The notes under the pieces: generated by a model | Told to the model about the DNA's origin: nothing | The model's database searches: none | Seen by the model: only the letters and a program-made list of their open reading frames with translations | Shown: positions 1 through 8,458 of the stretch, piece after piece | Numbering within the stretch: position 1 is the stretch's first letter | Layout of the letters: each line of letters begins with the position of its first letter | Assembly (NCBI RefSeq): GCF_036346855.1 | Contig: NZ_CP107841.1 | Location: 1,054,001 to 1,118,000 of the forward strand | Direction of reading: 5' to 3' | DNA length: 64,000 nt | Origin: Streptomyces europaeiscabiei | GTDB taxonomy: Bacteria; Actinomycetota; Actinomycetes; Streptomycetales; Streptomycetaceae | Made by a program: the position numbers and the translations under genes

Positions 1-558
1 GCGCTGCTGGCCGCGCGCCCCAAACTCGTACATCAGCTGCCCAGCAGCGAGACCCGCCGGGGCGGGCCGTGGCCGTCGCCCCGCAGCTGGGAGATGACAC
101 TGCATCTGATCGCCTTCGCGACCGCCTCCGGCGTCTCACGCGATGTGCTCTCCCTGCTGGTCAGGGGCACCGTGGGCGACGGTCCGGGGCTGGAGCTGCT
201 GGCCGGCCTGGACCGGCTCGACCTCCCTGATCCGGAAACCCTGCTCGCCGATCCGGCGGGGGCGGACCTGCCCCAGCGGGGCGATCTGCGGCAGGCCGTG
301 CTCGACGGCGTGGTCGCCGCGGTCCGGGCGCGGCCGGAGAAGGACCGCTGGGACGCGGCGTGGGCGCTGCTGGTCCGGGCGCTGGAGACCGGGGCCCCTG
401 ATCTGGTGGTCGTCCCCGCGACCACCCTCGCCTCGCTGCGCCGCGACGACTGGGACGTTCCGGCGGCGATCGAGAGCCTCGCCGGAGTGGTCACCCTGTC
501 CCGCAGGGCCGACGAGGCGGCGGCCCGTGCCAAGACGGCGACACGGGCCCGCCGATGA
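1..558 (+). CDS. MoxR-type AAA ATPase, C-terminal part (5' end outside window)
   Basis: The frame is open from base 1 and ends at 558, so only the last ~185 residues are present. The visible part has the RGGPWPSPRSWEM stretch typical of the lid region of MoxR/VWA-associated AAA+ ATPases, followed by a helical tail rich in Ala and Leu. Walker A and B must lie upstream of the window. The stop overlaps the start of the next gene by 4 bp (ATGA), and that gene encodes a VWA-like protein. This is the usual ATPase plus VWA pairing, in which the ATPase is thought to remodel or load a target bound by the VWA partner. The substrate is unknown. Confidence 0.8.
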   Translation, partial: ALLAARPKLVHQLPSSETRRGGPWPSPRSWEMTLHLIAFATASGVSRDVLSLLVRGTVGDGPGLELLAGLDRLDLPDPETLLADPAGADLPQRGDLRQAVLDGVVAAVRARPEKDRWDAAWALLVRALETGAPDLVVVPATTLASLRRDDWDVPAAIESLAGVVTLSRRADEAAARAKTATRARR

Positions 559-1862
559 GCACCGACATGGGTACGGAGGTGAGCACCCTCACGGGTGCGG
601 AGGCTGGTACCGGTGTGAGGCCCGGTTCGGCGGGCACGCGGGGCCTGGACTTCGACAAGCTCTTCACCGCCCGGCTGCAGGCGGCGCGGGCCCGCCCCTA
701 TCTGGCGACGGCGCTGTTCGCGCTGCACACCGTCGAGTCCCGGCAGGTGCCCACCATGGGGGTGGACCGGTACTGGCGGTGCTACGTCTCCCCGGACTTC
801 GTGGACCGTACGCCGGTGGAGGAACTGGCCGGGGTGTGGGTGCACGAGGTGTCGCATCTGTTGCGCGACCATCACGGACGCAGCGACCGGGTCGCCAAGG
901 AGCGTGGGCTGACCGGTCCCGGGGAGCGGCTGCGGATGAACATCGCCGCCGACTGCGAGATCAACGACGACGCGTTCGGCGACGGGCTGGTCAAGCCCCA
1001 GGGGGTCGTCGATCCGGCGTACCTGAGGCTGCCCGAGGGGCAGTTGATGGAGGACTATCTGCGCCGGTTTCAACTGGGGTCGCAAACACTGGAGTTCGCG
1101 TGGCTGGACTGCGGCAGTGGCGCCGACGGTCTGGAACGGGAGTGGGAGCTGGGGCCGGACGGGGCGCACGGCCTGAGCGAGCAGGAACGGGACGCGGTCC
1201 GGTTCCGGGTGGCTCAGGGCATCACCGGCCGTCCGGGGTCCGCGCCCGAGGGCTGGAAGCGCTGGGCGGAGGAGGCGTTCCATCCGCCGCAGCCGTGGCG
1301 CGCGTTGCTGGGCGCGGCGGTCCGGTCGGCGGCCTCCGCGCCCGGCGCGGGCGAGGACTACAGCTACGGCCGGCCGTCGCGGCGCTCGGCCGGCGTGCCG
1401 GGAACCGTGCTGCCGAGCCTGCGGCGCCGGCCGCCCCATGTCTCCGTGATCATCGACACCTCCGGGTCGGTGAGTGACACGGAGCTGGGCAGCGCGCTCC
1501 TGGAGGTCGCGGCGATCTCCCGCGCCGTGGGCGGCCGAAGGGACCTCGTCACCGTCGTCCCGTGCGACGCGGCGGCCCGGATCGCCCACCCGCTGTGCAA
1601 GGCCGAGGGGATCCCCCTGCTGGGCGGCGGCGGTACGAACCTGCGCGCCGGCTTCGCCAAGGCACTCCGCAGTCACCCCAGGCCCGACGTCATCGTGGTC
1701 CTCACCGACGGACAGACCCCCTGGCCCGGCTCCCGGCCACCCTGCCGGACGGTGGTCGGCCTGTTCCCGCGCCATCACCGGAGGAATACGTGGAACGAGG
1801 ACGACCCCGACTACGTACCGGACTCACCGCCGGACTGGGCCCGTGTGGTCGAGATCGGTTGA
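555..1862 (+). CDS. VWA-like domain protein with HExxH metallopeptidase-like N-terminus
   Basis: 435 aa, translationally coupled to the AAA ATPase. Two halves are visible. The N-terminal half contains HEVSH at residues 97-101 followed by a His-rich stretch, resembling the putative metallopeptidase domain of the DUF2201 family. The C-terminal half has a VWA-type MIDAS start, DTSGS at 301-305, after a run of hydrophobic beta-strand residues, and later LTDGQ. I infer a metal-dependent protein working with the MoxR ATPase. Whether the HExxH half is a real peptidase cannot be told from sequence. No signal peptide is seen, so it is cytoplasmic. Confidence 0.8.
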   Translation: MSTDMGTEVSTLTGAEAGTGVRPGSAGTRGLDFDKLFTARLQAARARPYLATALFALHTVESRQVPTMGVDRYWRCYVSPDFVDRTPVEELAGVWVHEVSHLLRDHHGRSDRVAKERGLTGPGERLRMNIAADCEINDDAFGDGLVKPQGVVDPAYLRLPEGQLMEDYLRRFQLGSQTLEFAWLDCGSGADGLEREWELGPDGAHGLSEQERDAVRFRVAQGITGRPGSAPEGWKRWAEEAFHPPQPWRALLGAAVRSAASAPGAGEDYSYGRPSRRSAGVPGTVLPSLRRRPPHVSVIIDTSGSVSDTELGSALLEVAAISRAVGGRRDLVTVVPCDAAARIAHPLCKAEGIPLLGGGGTNLRAGFAKALRSHPRPDVIVVLTDGQTPWPGSRPPCRTVVGLFPRHHRRNTWNEDDPDYVPDSPPDWARVVEIG

Positions 1863-1952
1863 GCCCCGCCGAGCGTACCGCTCGGCGAACCCGGGCCGGA
1901 CCGGTCCCCACATCCGGGAACACTCCTCCACCTCCCATCACAACCCCCCCAT

Positions 1953-1976
1953 GACAATGAAAACGATTATCGATAA
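1953..1976. promoter_or_regulatory. Zur/Fur-like operator upstream of the ATP-grasp operon
   Basis: In an otherwise GC-rich gap, 1953-1971 reads, on the minus strand, GATAATCG...CATTGTC. It matches 14 of 19 positions of the classical Fur box (GATAATGATAATCATTATC). The 15-mer at 1958-1972 (TGAAAACGATTATCG) matches 12 of 15 of the actinobacterial Zur-type TGAAAATGATTTTCA. A perfect 10-bp palindrome TTATCGATAA (1967-1976) overlaps its end. It lies about 90 bp upstream of the first operon gene. I infer metal-responsive repression. Which Fur-family member binds is not decided by the sequence. Confidence 0.5.
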
Positions 1977-2065
1977 GGTGGGCATGTCAAGCCGGGCGCC
2001 CCCTCCTCGTCGAGGTGCCGTCGGGCTGCCCTGACGCCTGTCCGCACCGCACGAAAAGGGGAGCT

Positions 2066-3322
2066 GTGGCTCATCTGTTGGTGGTCGAGAGCTGGGTCGG
2101 ATCGATGAGCAGACTGCTGCCACGGGCCATCCGGGAGGGCGGGCACGAGTTCACCTTCCTCACCCGCAACCTGCACCACTACCTGCGCTCGGCCCCCGAG
2201 GGCACGGCCCATCCGCTGCTCGGCGCGCGGAACGTGGTCACGGCCGACACCAACGACGTCGACACCCTCCTTCCGGAGGCGGAACGCCTGCACTCGGTGT
2301 TCGCCTTCGACGGGGTCGTCTCGTCCTGCGACTACTACCTGCCGACGGTCGCCCGGATCGCCGGGCACCTCGGCCTCCCCGGGCCGGGCCCGGAGGCCGT
2401 CGAGAACGCCTGCCGCAAGGACGCCACCCGCCGCGTCCTCGCCGACGCCGACGTGCCCGGACCCCGTTTCGCCCTCCACGAGGAGTGGGCCGACATCGCC
2501 CGGGCGGCGCGGGAGATCGGCTATCCGCTGGTCGTCAAGCCCGTCGACCTGTGCGCGGGCATGTACGTGCGACGCGTGGACGACGAGGCCGAACTCGCCT
2601 CCGCCGTACGATCATTGGCCGACTTCCCACTGAACGCGCGCGGGCAGCGAAGGGTACCCGCCGTCCTCCTCGAAGAGCTGCTGACCGGGCCCGAGGTGAG
2701 CGTAGAGACCGTGTCGTACGCGGGAGCCGTGTACGTCGTGGGCGTGACCGACAAGAGCATCGGCGGGGCACCCGCGTTCATCGAGACCGGACACATGTTC
2801 CCCGCGGCCCTGACGGGCGCCGACGTGGAGGCCGCCGAGCAGACCGCCCTGGGCGCGCTCAAGGCGCTCGGGCTGACCGACGGCGTCGTGGCCCACACCG
2901 AGATCAAGCTGACCCCGGCCGGTCCGCGCGTGGTCGAGGTCAACCCCCGGCCTGCCGGGAACCGCATCACCGAGCTGGTCCGCCATGTCACCGGCATCGA
3001 CCTCGCGGCGGCCGCCGTGGAGGTCGCCCTCGGCCGCGAGCCCGATCTGCGGCGCCGGGAGACGGGGCTGCGCAGTGCCGCAGTCGGCTTCCTCGTACCG
3101 GAGACCTCGGGCACGCTCGAAGCACTGGACGGCGGCGGGCTCGCCGACCTGGCGGACGTGTTGGAGGTTCAGCTCGCCGAGCCGGGGCGACAGGTCAGGT
3201 CGGCCGGCAGCAACAACGAGTATCTCGGCCATGTCATGGTGGGCGACCCGGCCGGGCCGGGCGCGCGCGGGCGGGTCGAGGAGCTCTTGGGCGAGCTGCG
3301 CTCCGGGCTGGTGATCCGGTGA
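2066..3322 (+). CDS. ATP-grasp ligase (amino-acid/dipeptide ligase type), first gene of metallophore-like operon
   Basis: 418 aa from GTG 2066, chosen because AAAAGGGGA sits just upstream; an in-frame ATG at 2015 has no such site. ATP-grasp features: K118 in the pre-ATP region, YPLVVKP around 153-159, E279 and the metal-binding EVNPRP at 291-296. The N-terminal ~100 residues form a Rossmann-like preATP-grasp domain. Such enzymes activate a carboxylate as acyl-phosphate and couple it to an amine. Together with the epimerase downstream, an amino-acid condensation is a reasonable inference, but the substrates are unknown. The stop overlaps the next start (GTGA). Confidence 0.8.
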   Translation: MAHLLVVESWVGSMSRLLPRAIREGGHEFTFLTRNLHHYLRSAPEGTAHPLLGARNVVTADTNDVDTLLPEAERLHSVFAFDGVVSSCDYYLPTVARIAGHLGLPGPGPEAVENACRKDATRRVLADADVPGPRFALHEEWADIARAAREIGYPLVVKPVDLCAGMYVRRVDDEAELASAVRSLADFPLNARGQRRVPAVLLEELLTGPEVSVETVSYAGAVYVVGVTDKSIGGAPAFIETGHMFPAALTGADVEAAEQTALGALKALGLTDGVVAHTEIKLTPAGPRVVEVNPRPAGNRITELVRHVTGIDLAAAAVEVALGREPDLRRRETGLRSAAVGFLVPETSGTLEALDGGGLADLADVLEVQLAEPGRQVRSAGSNNEYLGHVMVGDPAGPGARGRVEELLGELRSGLVIR

Positions 3323-4194
3323 CCGCGGTCGCGCCGGTGGCCGGCGTCGCCACGTACGAGGAGCTGCTGGAGCACTCCCGTACCGGCCTGCTCGGCCCGG
3401 ACCCGCGGACGTTGCGCGTCGCGGTGGCGTTCGTGACGCGGCAGGCGGTGCGGCACGACGGGCGGGGCACCGGCTATCGCAATGAGGTGCTCAGTCTGCG
3501 ACTCGCCGGCGCCGTGGGGTCCTGTGCGGTCGAACCCGGTGCCCTGCCGGACGCCGCGATCGACGACTGTGTCGGCGCCGACATCGCCCGGCTCCTGGAG
3601 CATCCGCTCCTCCCGGTGCGGGTGGCCGCGCTGGACGCCTATCTGATGCATGTCGGCCCGCACACACCGGAGAACGGGGCACACCCCTTCCCGCTGTCGG
3701 GCGGTACGTCGCTGGAGAAGTCGCGGGCGCGGGCGCGGGCCGTCGTCGAGCTGCTCGATCTGCCGACGGGCGCCACGGTGCTCGTGGTCGGGGTCGTCAA
3801 CTCCCTGCTGGAGGACTTGCGTTCACGGGGCCTTCGCTATGTGCCGTGCGATCTGAAGGGCGGGGTCACCGAGTGGGGCGAGGAGGTCGTCACCGACGCG
3901 CTCGGGGCGGCCGACCGATGTGACGCTCTGCTGGTCTCCGGGATGACGTTGGGCAACGGCAGCTTCGAGCCGCTGCGGCGGCACGCGCTGTCGCACGGCA
4001 AGCAGTTGGTGATGTTCGCGCAGACGGGCAGTGCGGTGCTGCCCCGGTTCCTCGGTCACGGGGTGAGCGCGGTGTGCGCGGAGCCGTACCCCTTCTTCTG
4101 GCTGGACGCGGGGCCGGGCACGCTGCACCGCTACCGCCTGGACGGAGCAGACGCCTGCTCGGCTTCCCGTCCGGCATCGGGGGACGGCCAGTGA
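3319..4194 (+). CDS. DUF4213/DUF364-like protein (putative heavy-metal chelation family)
   Basis: 291 aa, GTG start overlapping the preceding stop by 4 bp. The N-terminal part (about 10-140) resembles the DUF4213 enolase-N-like domain. The C-terminal part (150-280) looks like DUF364, with a Rossmann-like strand VLVVGVV near 153-159, the family signature SGMTLGNGS at 207-215 and an FAQTGSAVLP loop. DUF364 proteins are labelled putative heavy-metal chelation proteins on structural grounds. A catalytic role has not been firmly shown as far as I know. Its place between an ATP-grasp ligase and a PLP enzyme suggests a biosynthetic step on a small metal-binding molecule. Confidence 0.7.
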   Translation: MTAVAPVAGVATYEELLEHSRTGLLGPDPRTLRVAVAFVTRQAVRHDGRGTGYRNEVLSLRLAGAVGSCAVEPGALPDAAIDDCVGADIARLLEHPLLPVRVAALDAYLMHVGPHTPENGAHPFPLSGGTSLEKSRARARAVVELLDLPTGATVLVVGVVNSLLEDLRSRGLRYVPCDLKGGVTEWGEEVVTDALGAADRCDALLVSGMTLGNGSFEPLRRHALSHGKQLVMFAQTGSAVLPRFLGHGVSAVCAEPYPFFWLDAGPGTLHRYRLDGADACSASRPASGDGQ

Positions 4195-5291
4195 CGTCGT
4201 CGACCGTCCTGCGTGCGGTCGCCCGCCCGGAGTTGCTGTCCCTCGTCGGGCGGACGCCGCTGGCGCGCGTGACCGCCGATCTGCCCGGCCCCCAGCCGGG
4301 GTTCTGGGCCAAGTTGGAAGGGCTCGCGGCGGGCGGCATGAAGGCGCGGGCCGCCGTGTCCATGCTGCTGGGTGCCCGGGAGCGCGGTGAACTGCTGCCC
4401 GGTGCCCCCGTGGTGGAGTCGACGTCCGGCACGCTGGGCATCGGACTGGCCTTCGCGGGACAGGCGCTCGGCCATCCCGTCGTGCTGGTCGGCGACAGTG
4501 AACTGGAGCCGTCCATGCGGCAGTTGCTGCGCTCCCACGGAGTACGGCTGGAGCTGGTGGACCGCCCGGCACCCCAGGGCGGCTGGCAGGCGGCACGCCT
4601 CGCGCGGCTGCGGGAGCTGCTCGCCGTACTGCCGGGAGCATATTGGCCCGACCAGTACAACAACCCCGACAACACCGCCGGGTACGCCTCGCTCGCCGCC
4701 GAACTCGCCGTCCAGCTCGATCACTTGGACATCCTGGTGTGCAGCGTCGGCACCGGCGGCCACAGTGCGGGCATCATCGGCCCGCTGCGGCGGCACTGGC
4801 CCGCACTGCGCCTCGTCGGCGTCGACTCCACCGGCTCGACGATCTTCGGCCAGCCCGCCCGGCCGAGGCTGATGCGCGGCCTGGGCAGCAGCATCCATCC
4901 GCGCAACGTGGCCTACGACGCCTTCGACGAGGTGCACTGGGTGGGCCCGGCGGAGGCCGTCGACAGCTGTCGCCGTCTCGCGCGGGGCAGCTTCGTCAGC
5001 GGCGGCTGGAGCACCGGCGCGGTCGCGCTCGTCGCCGCCTGGGCGGCCCGCGTCCACCCGGGCGCCGTCGTCGCCACCGTCTTCCCCGACGGCCCGCACC
5101 GCTACCTCGGCAGCGTCTACGACGACGACTTCGCCACCGCCCACGGCATCGACCCCGCCTCCGCCGCCGTCCGGCCCGTCGAGATCCCCCATCCCGGCGC
5201 CGCCGAGGCCGTCGGCTGGGTCCGGTGCGGCAGGGTCCGCGACCCGCTCGAGGTCCCCCATGAGGTCCCCCGTCCGGAAGAGAGTCTGTGA
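4191..5291 (+). CDS. Cysteine-synthase-family PLP-dependent enzyme
   Basis: 366 aa from GTG 4191, overlapping the previous stop by 4 bp. It has the fold-type II PLP pattern: K51 in GGMKARAA as the Schiff-base lysine, the substrate loop STSGTLG at 78-83, and the phosphate-binding GTGGHSAG at 187-194. Length is slightly above the O-acetylserine sulfhydrylase norm because of a ~40-residue C-terminal extension. In metallophore pathways (for example SbnA of staphyloferrin B) such enzymes perform beta-replacement on an activated serine to build diamino acids. A similar C-N or C-S bond-forming step is inferred here, not shown. Confidence 0.8.
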   Translation: MTSSTVLRAVARPELLSLVGRTPLARVTADLPGPQPGFWAKLEGLAAGGMKARAAVSMLLGARERGELLPGAPVVESTSGTLGIGLAFAGQALGHPVVLVGDSELEPSMRQLLRSHGVRLELVDRPAPQGGWQAARLARLRELLAVLPGAYWPDQYNNPDNTAGYASLAAELAVQLDHLDILVCSVGTGGHSAGIIGPLRRHWPALRLVGVDSTGSTIFGQPARPRLMRGLGSSIHPRNVAYDAFDEVHWVGPAEAVDSCRRLARGSFVSGGWSTGAVALVAAWAARVHPGAVVATVFPDGPHRYLGSVYDDDFATAHGIDPASAAVRPVEIPHPGAAEAVGWVRCGRVRDPLEVPHEVPRPEESL

Positions 5292-6373
5292 AGGTCACCC
5301 AGCGCACCGTACGTCTCGAACTCGCCGAGCCGTTGCGCATCTCCCGCTCCACCATGGCCGCACGTGACGCGGTGTGGCTGACCGTCGAGGACGACGACGG
5401 GGTGCAAGGCCACGGTGAGGCCGTCACCAGCGTCTACTACGGCCTCGACACCGACACCCTGGAACGCCTGTTCGCGGACGTCGCCGCGGACCTCATACGG
5501 TTCCGCGATCCGCAGAGCGCGCTGGAGGCGCTGCGGGACGGCGGGACGGCCGGTTCCCCGCAGACTCCGCCGGCCGTGACCGCCGCCGTCGGCGCCGCGC
5601 TCCTCGATCTGGCCGGCAAGCGGGCGGGCAGACCCGTTCACCGTCTGCTGGGCGCTCCGTCCGCTCCGGTGGCCGCGACCGCCCGAACCATCGGCATCAC
5701 CTCGCCGATGCGTGCCGCGGCCGAGGCCCGCCGGCTGGCCGCGAGCGGCTTCGAGGTCGTCAAGGTCAAGGCCGGGGCGCCGGACCCGGAGGACGACGTC
5801 GAACGCGTACGGGTCGTCCGCGACGCCGCACCCCGGGTGAGACTGCTTCTCGACCCCAACGGCGCCTGGACGCAGGCGCAGGCGGTCGCCCTGCTGCCGC
5901 GCTTCGCGGAACTGGGCGTGGAGGCGGTCGAGCAGCCCGTCGCTCCGGGCGATCCGGACGCGCTCGCCGCCCTGGCCGAGCACTCGCCGCTGCCCGTCAT
6001 CGCCGACGAGGACGCCGTGGGGCTGGAGGACGTGCGTCGTCTGGCGGGGCGGGTGCACGGGGTCAACGTCAAGCTCGCCAAGTGCGGCGGCGTCCACGCG
6101 GCACTGCGGATCGCCGAGGCGATCGAGGGCAGCGGCACCGAGCTGATGCTCGGCTGCCTCACCGCCAGCAGCCTCGGTCTCGCACCGGCCGTCCACCTCG
6201 CCGACCGGGCCCGCTGGGTGGACCTCGACGGGCATCTCCTGCTCGCCGACGACCCGTGGACCGGGATAGGCGGCGCCGACGGGTTCGTACGGACAACCGA
6301 CGCACCGGGACTGGGAGTTCGACTCCGCGCGACCGACGAAACGGGGGAGACACGCCGTGCAGACGTGGCATGA
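5288..6373 (+). CDS. Enolase-superfamily epimerase (muconate-lactonizing subgroup, dipeptide-epimerase-like)
   Basis: 361 aa, GTG start overlapping the previous stop by 4 bp. Catalytic residues of the MLE subgroup are all visible: the KxK motif K159/K161, metal ligands D189 (LDPNGAW), E215 (EQP) and D240 (ADED), and the opposite-face K262 (NVKLAKCGG). Paired lysines on both barrel faces are what 1,1-proton-transfer racemases and dipeptide epimerases have. Following an ATP-grasp ligase, it probably inverts an alpha-carbon in the operon product or its dipeptide intermediate. o-Succinylbenzoate synthase is the main alternative, but there is no menaquinone context. Confidence 0.8.
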   Translation: MKVTQRTVRLELAEPLRISRSTMAARDAVWLTVEDDDGVQGHGEAVTSVYYGLDTDTLERLFADVAADLIRFRDPQSALEALRDGGTAGSPQTPPAVTAAVGAALLDLAGKRAGRPVHRLLGAPSAPVAATARTIGITSPMRAAAEARRLAASGFEVVKVKAGAPDPEDDVERVRVVRDAAPRVRLLLDPNGAWTQAQAVALLPRFAELGVEAVEQPVAPGDPDALAALAEHSPLPVIADEDAVGLEDVRRLAGRVHGVNVKLAKCGGVHAALRIAEAIEGSGTELMLGCLTASSLGLAPAVHLADRARWVDLDGHLLLADDPWTGIGGADGFVRTTDAPGLGVRLRATDETGETRRADVA

Positions 6374-7619
6374 GATACGCCGCTTCCCGTTCGCGGTCCG
6401 CCTCCTGCTGGTCAATCAGCTCGGCGTCAACATCGGTTTCTACCTCCTGATCCCCTACCTCGCCACCCACCTCACCGAGAACCTGGGCATGTCCGCGGCC
6501 GTCGTCGGCATCGTCCTGGGCGTCCGGAACCTCAGCCAGCAGGGCCTGTTCATCATCGGGGGCTCCGCCTCGGACCGGCTCGGCGCGCGGGGCGTGATCA
6601 TCGCCGGGTGCGCACTGCGGACCGTCGGGTTCGGGCTGTTCGCACTCGGCGACGGGCTGCCGGTGCTGCTTGCCGCGTCGGTGCTCAGCGGGCTCGCCGG
6701 GGCTCTGTTCAACCCGGCGGTGCGGGCGTATCTGTCGCAGGAGGCCGGGGAGCGCAAGGCCGAGGCGTTCGCGCTGTTCAACGTCTTCGCGACGACGGGG
6801 GCCCTGATCGGGCCACTGCTGGGCAGCGTACTGCTGCTCGTGGACTTCCGTACGTCCGCGCTGACCGCCGCCGCGATCTTCGCGGTCCTCACCGTCGCGC
6901 AGGCCCTCGTCCTGCCCGCGCGGAAGGTCGAGCCGAGCGGGGGCGGTGTCCTCGGGGACTGGCGGGAGGTTCTCGGCAACCGGGCCTTCCTGGCGTTCGC
7001 GCTCGCCATGATCGGCATGTTCACCCTGGAGAACCAGCTGTACCTGCTGCTGCCCGCCGGGGCACGGGAGGCCACCGGCTGGGACGGCGCGGCCGGTCTC
7101 GTCTTCCTCGTCGGCACGCTCGCCAATCTCACGCTTCAACTGCGCATCACCAAGGCGCTCAAGTCGCGCGGCGACAGGGCCCGTTGGATCGGTGTGGGGC
7201 TCGCCGTGACGGGCCTGGCGTTCCTGCCACCGGCCGTGGGGGCAGGTCTCGGCACCTCCGGGTGGCTCGCCGCCGTACCCGTCCTGCTCGGCGCGCTCCT
7301 CCTCTACCTCGGCCTCATGATCGCCTCGCCGTTCGTGATGGAGCTGATCCCCCGCTTCGGTCGCCCCGAGCTGACCGGCACGTACTTCGGGATCTTCTAC
7401 GTCGTCTCGGGCATCGCCGCGGCCGTCGGCAACACCTTCGTCGGGTGGGCCATGGACGCCGGGGAGCGGGGAGGCCATGTGTGGCTGCCCTGGGTGTGCT
7501 GCGCGCTGTTCGGGCTGCTCTCGGCGGCCGGCGTCGCCCGGCTGCGCCGACTGGGGGCACTGCCCGCGAACCCCGCGGCCGTCCTCCCCGCCTCGGCCGG
7601 CGAGAAGAGCAGCGCATGA
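6357..7619 (+). CDS. MFS transporter, probable exporter of the operon product
   Basis: 420 aa with about 12 predicted membrane helices and the loop GGSASDRLGARG between helices 2 and 3, which is the MFS motif-A position. The GTG start lies 17 bp inside the epimerase gene, and its stop overlaps the methyltransferase ATG by 4 bp. The family is mostly drug/metabolite exporters. In a locus that also has a dedicated ABC importer, secretion of the biosynthetic product is the simplest reading, parallel to CntE in the staphylopine system. The substrate is not known. Confidence 0.8.
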   Translation: MQTWHEIRRFPFAVRLLLVNQLGVNIGFYLLIPYLATHLTENLGMSAAVVGIVLGVRNLSQQGLFIIGGSASDRLGARGVIIAGCALRTVGFGLFALGDGLPVLLAASVLSGLAGALFNPAVRAYLSQEAGERKAEAFALFNVFATTGALIGPLLGSVLLLVDFRTSALTAAAIFAVLTVAQALVLPARKVEPSGGGVLGDWREVLGNRAFLAFALAMIGMFTLENQLYLLLPAGAREATGWDGAAGLVFLVGTLANLTLQLRITKALKSRGDRARWIGVGLAVTGLAFLPPAVGAGLGTSGWLAAVPVLLGALLLYLGLMIASPFVMELIPRFGRPELTGTYFGIFYVVSGIAAAVGNTFVGWAMDAGERGGHVWLPWVCCALFGLLSAAGVARLRRLGALPANPAAVLPASAGEKSSA

Positions 7620-8407
7620 CGCACGGCAACCTCCTCACCGACAACCCCGAGCTGTACGAGGCCCGTTTCCCCGACCCCGAGCGGCTGGCCGGGCGTTGGG
7701 CCGAGGACTGTCTGCGGCGCCACGGGGCCGGACCACGGGTCCTGGACATGGGCTGCGGCACCGGACGCGACGCCGCCCACCTGCACGGCGCGGGCCGTAC
7801 GGTGACCGGCGCCGACCTCTCCGAGGCGATGCTCGCCCATGCCCGCGCCCGGCACCCCGGCCCGGCGTACGTGCGGGCCGATCTGCACGGCTTCGACCTG
7901 GGCCGGGCGGCCTTCGACGCGGTCGTCTGCCTGGACAGCTCACTCCTCTACTGCCACACCGACACCGAGCTCGACGGCTTCCTCTCCTCCTGCCGCCGGG
8001 CGCTCGCACCCGGCGGGCTGCTGGTCGCGGAGATGCGCAACGGCGCCTACTTCCTGGGGCGCACGGACCTGCTCGACACTCCGGCCGTCAACGCCTTCAC
8101 CTGGCAGGGCACCGCCTACCGGTCCACCACCACCCTCACCGTGGACCGCACCGCCCAACTGCTGCGCCGTGTCCGCGTCTGGACCTCGGACGACGGGACG
8201 CCACCCACCGAACAGCGTTCCGCCTGGCGGCTGTTGTTCCCGCAGGAGCTGCGCCACGTCCTGGCCGCACACGGTTTCGAGGTGCTCGAACTGCACGACG
8301 GGCCGGGCCCGCGCACCGAACCGCCCTGGCAGGAGGGGCGGTTGCCCGGCCGCTCGGCGGACGCGGACCGGCTGCACGTCGTCGCGCGACTCGTCTCCGC
8401 CCACTGA
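7616..8407 (+). CDS. Class I SAM-dependent methyltransferase
   Basis: 263 aa. SAM-binding motif I is VLDMGCGTGRD at 42-52. Motif II follows (TGADLSEAML) and the post-motif VVCLDSSLLY is where a small-molecule methyltransferase has its catalytic loop. The start ATG overlaps the MFS stop by 4 bp. It most likely methylates an amine or carboxylate of the operon product. O- versus N-methylation cannot be told. It is the last biosynthetic gene; a 51-bp gap separates it from the binding-protein gene. Confidence 0.8.
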   Translation: MTHGNLLTDNPELYEARFPDPERLAGRWAEDCLRRHGAGPRVLDMGCGTGRDAAHLHGAGRTVTGADLSEAMLAHARARHPGPAYVRADLHGFDLGRAAFDAVVCLDSSLLYCHTDTELDGFLSSCRRALAPGGLLVAEMRNGAYFLGRTDLLDTPAVNAFTWQGTAYRSTTTLTVDRTAQLLRRVRVWTSDDGTPPTEQRSAWRLLFPQELRHVLAAHGFEVLELHDGPGPRTEPPWQEGRLPGRSADADRLHVVARLVSAH

Positions 8408-8458
8408 TCTCTCCTTCCCTTCTTCGCCCCTTCGCCCCTTCACACCCAAGGAACCCTC

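Noticed and set aside
33..1778. Long minus-strand open frame opposite the ATPase/VWA genes
   Set aside because: Arg/Pro-rich shadow frame caused by GC-rich third positions; no ribosome-binding site or family resemblance.
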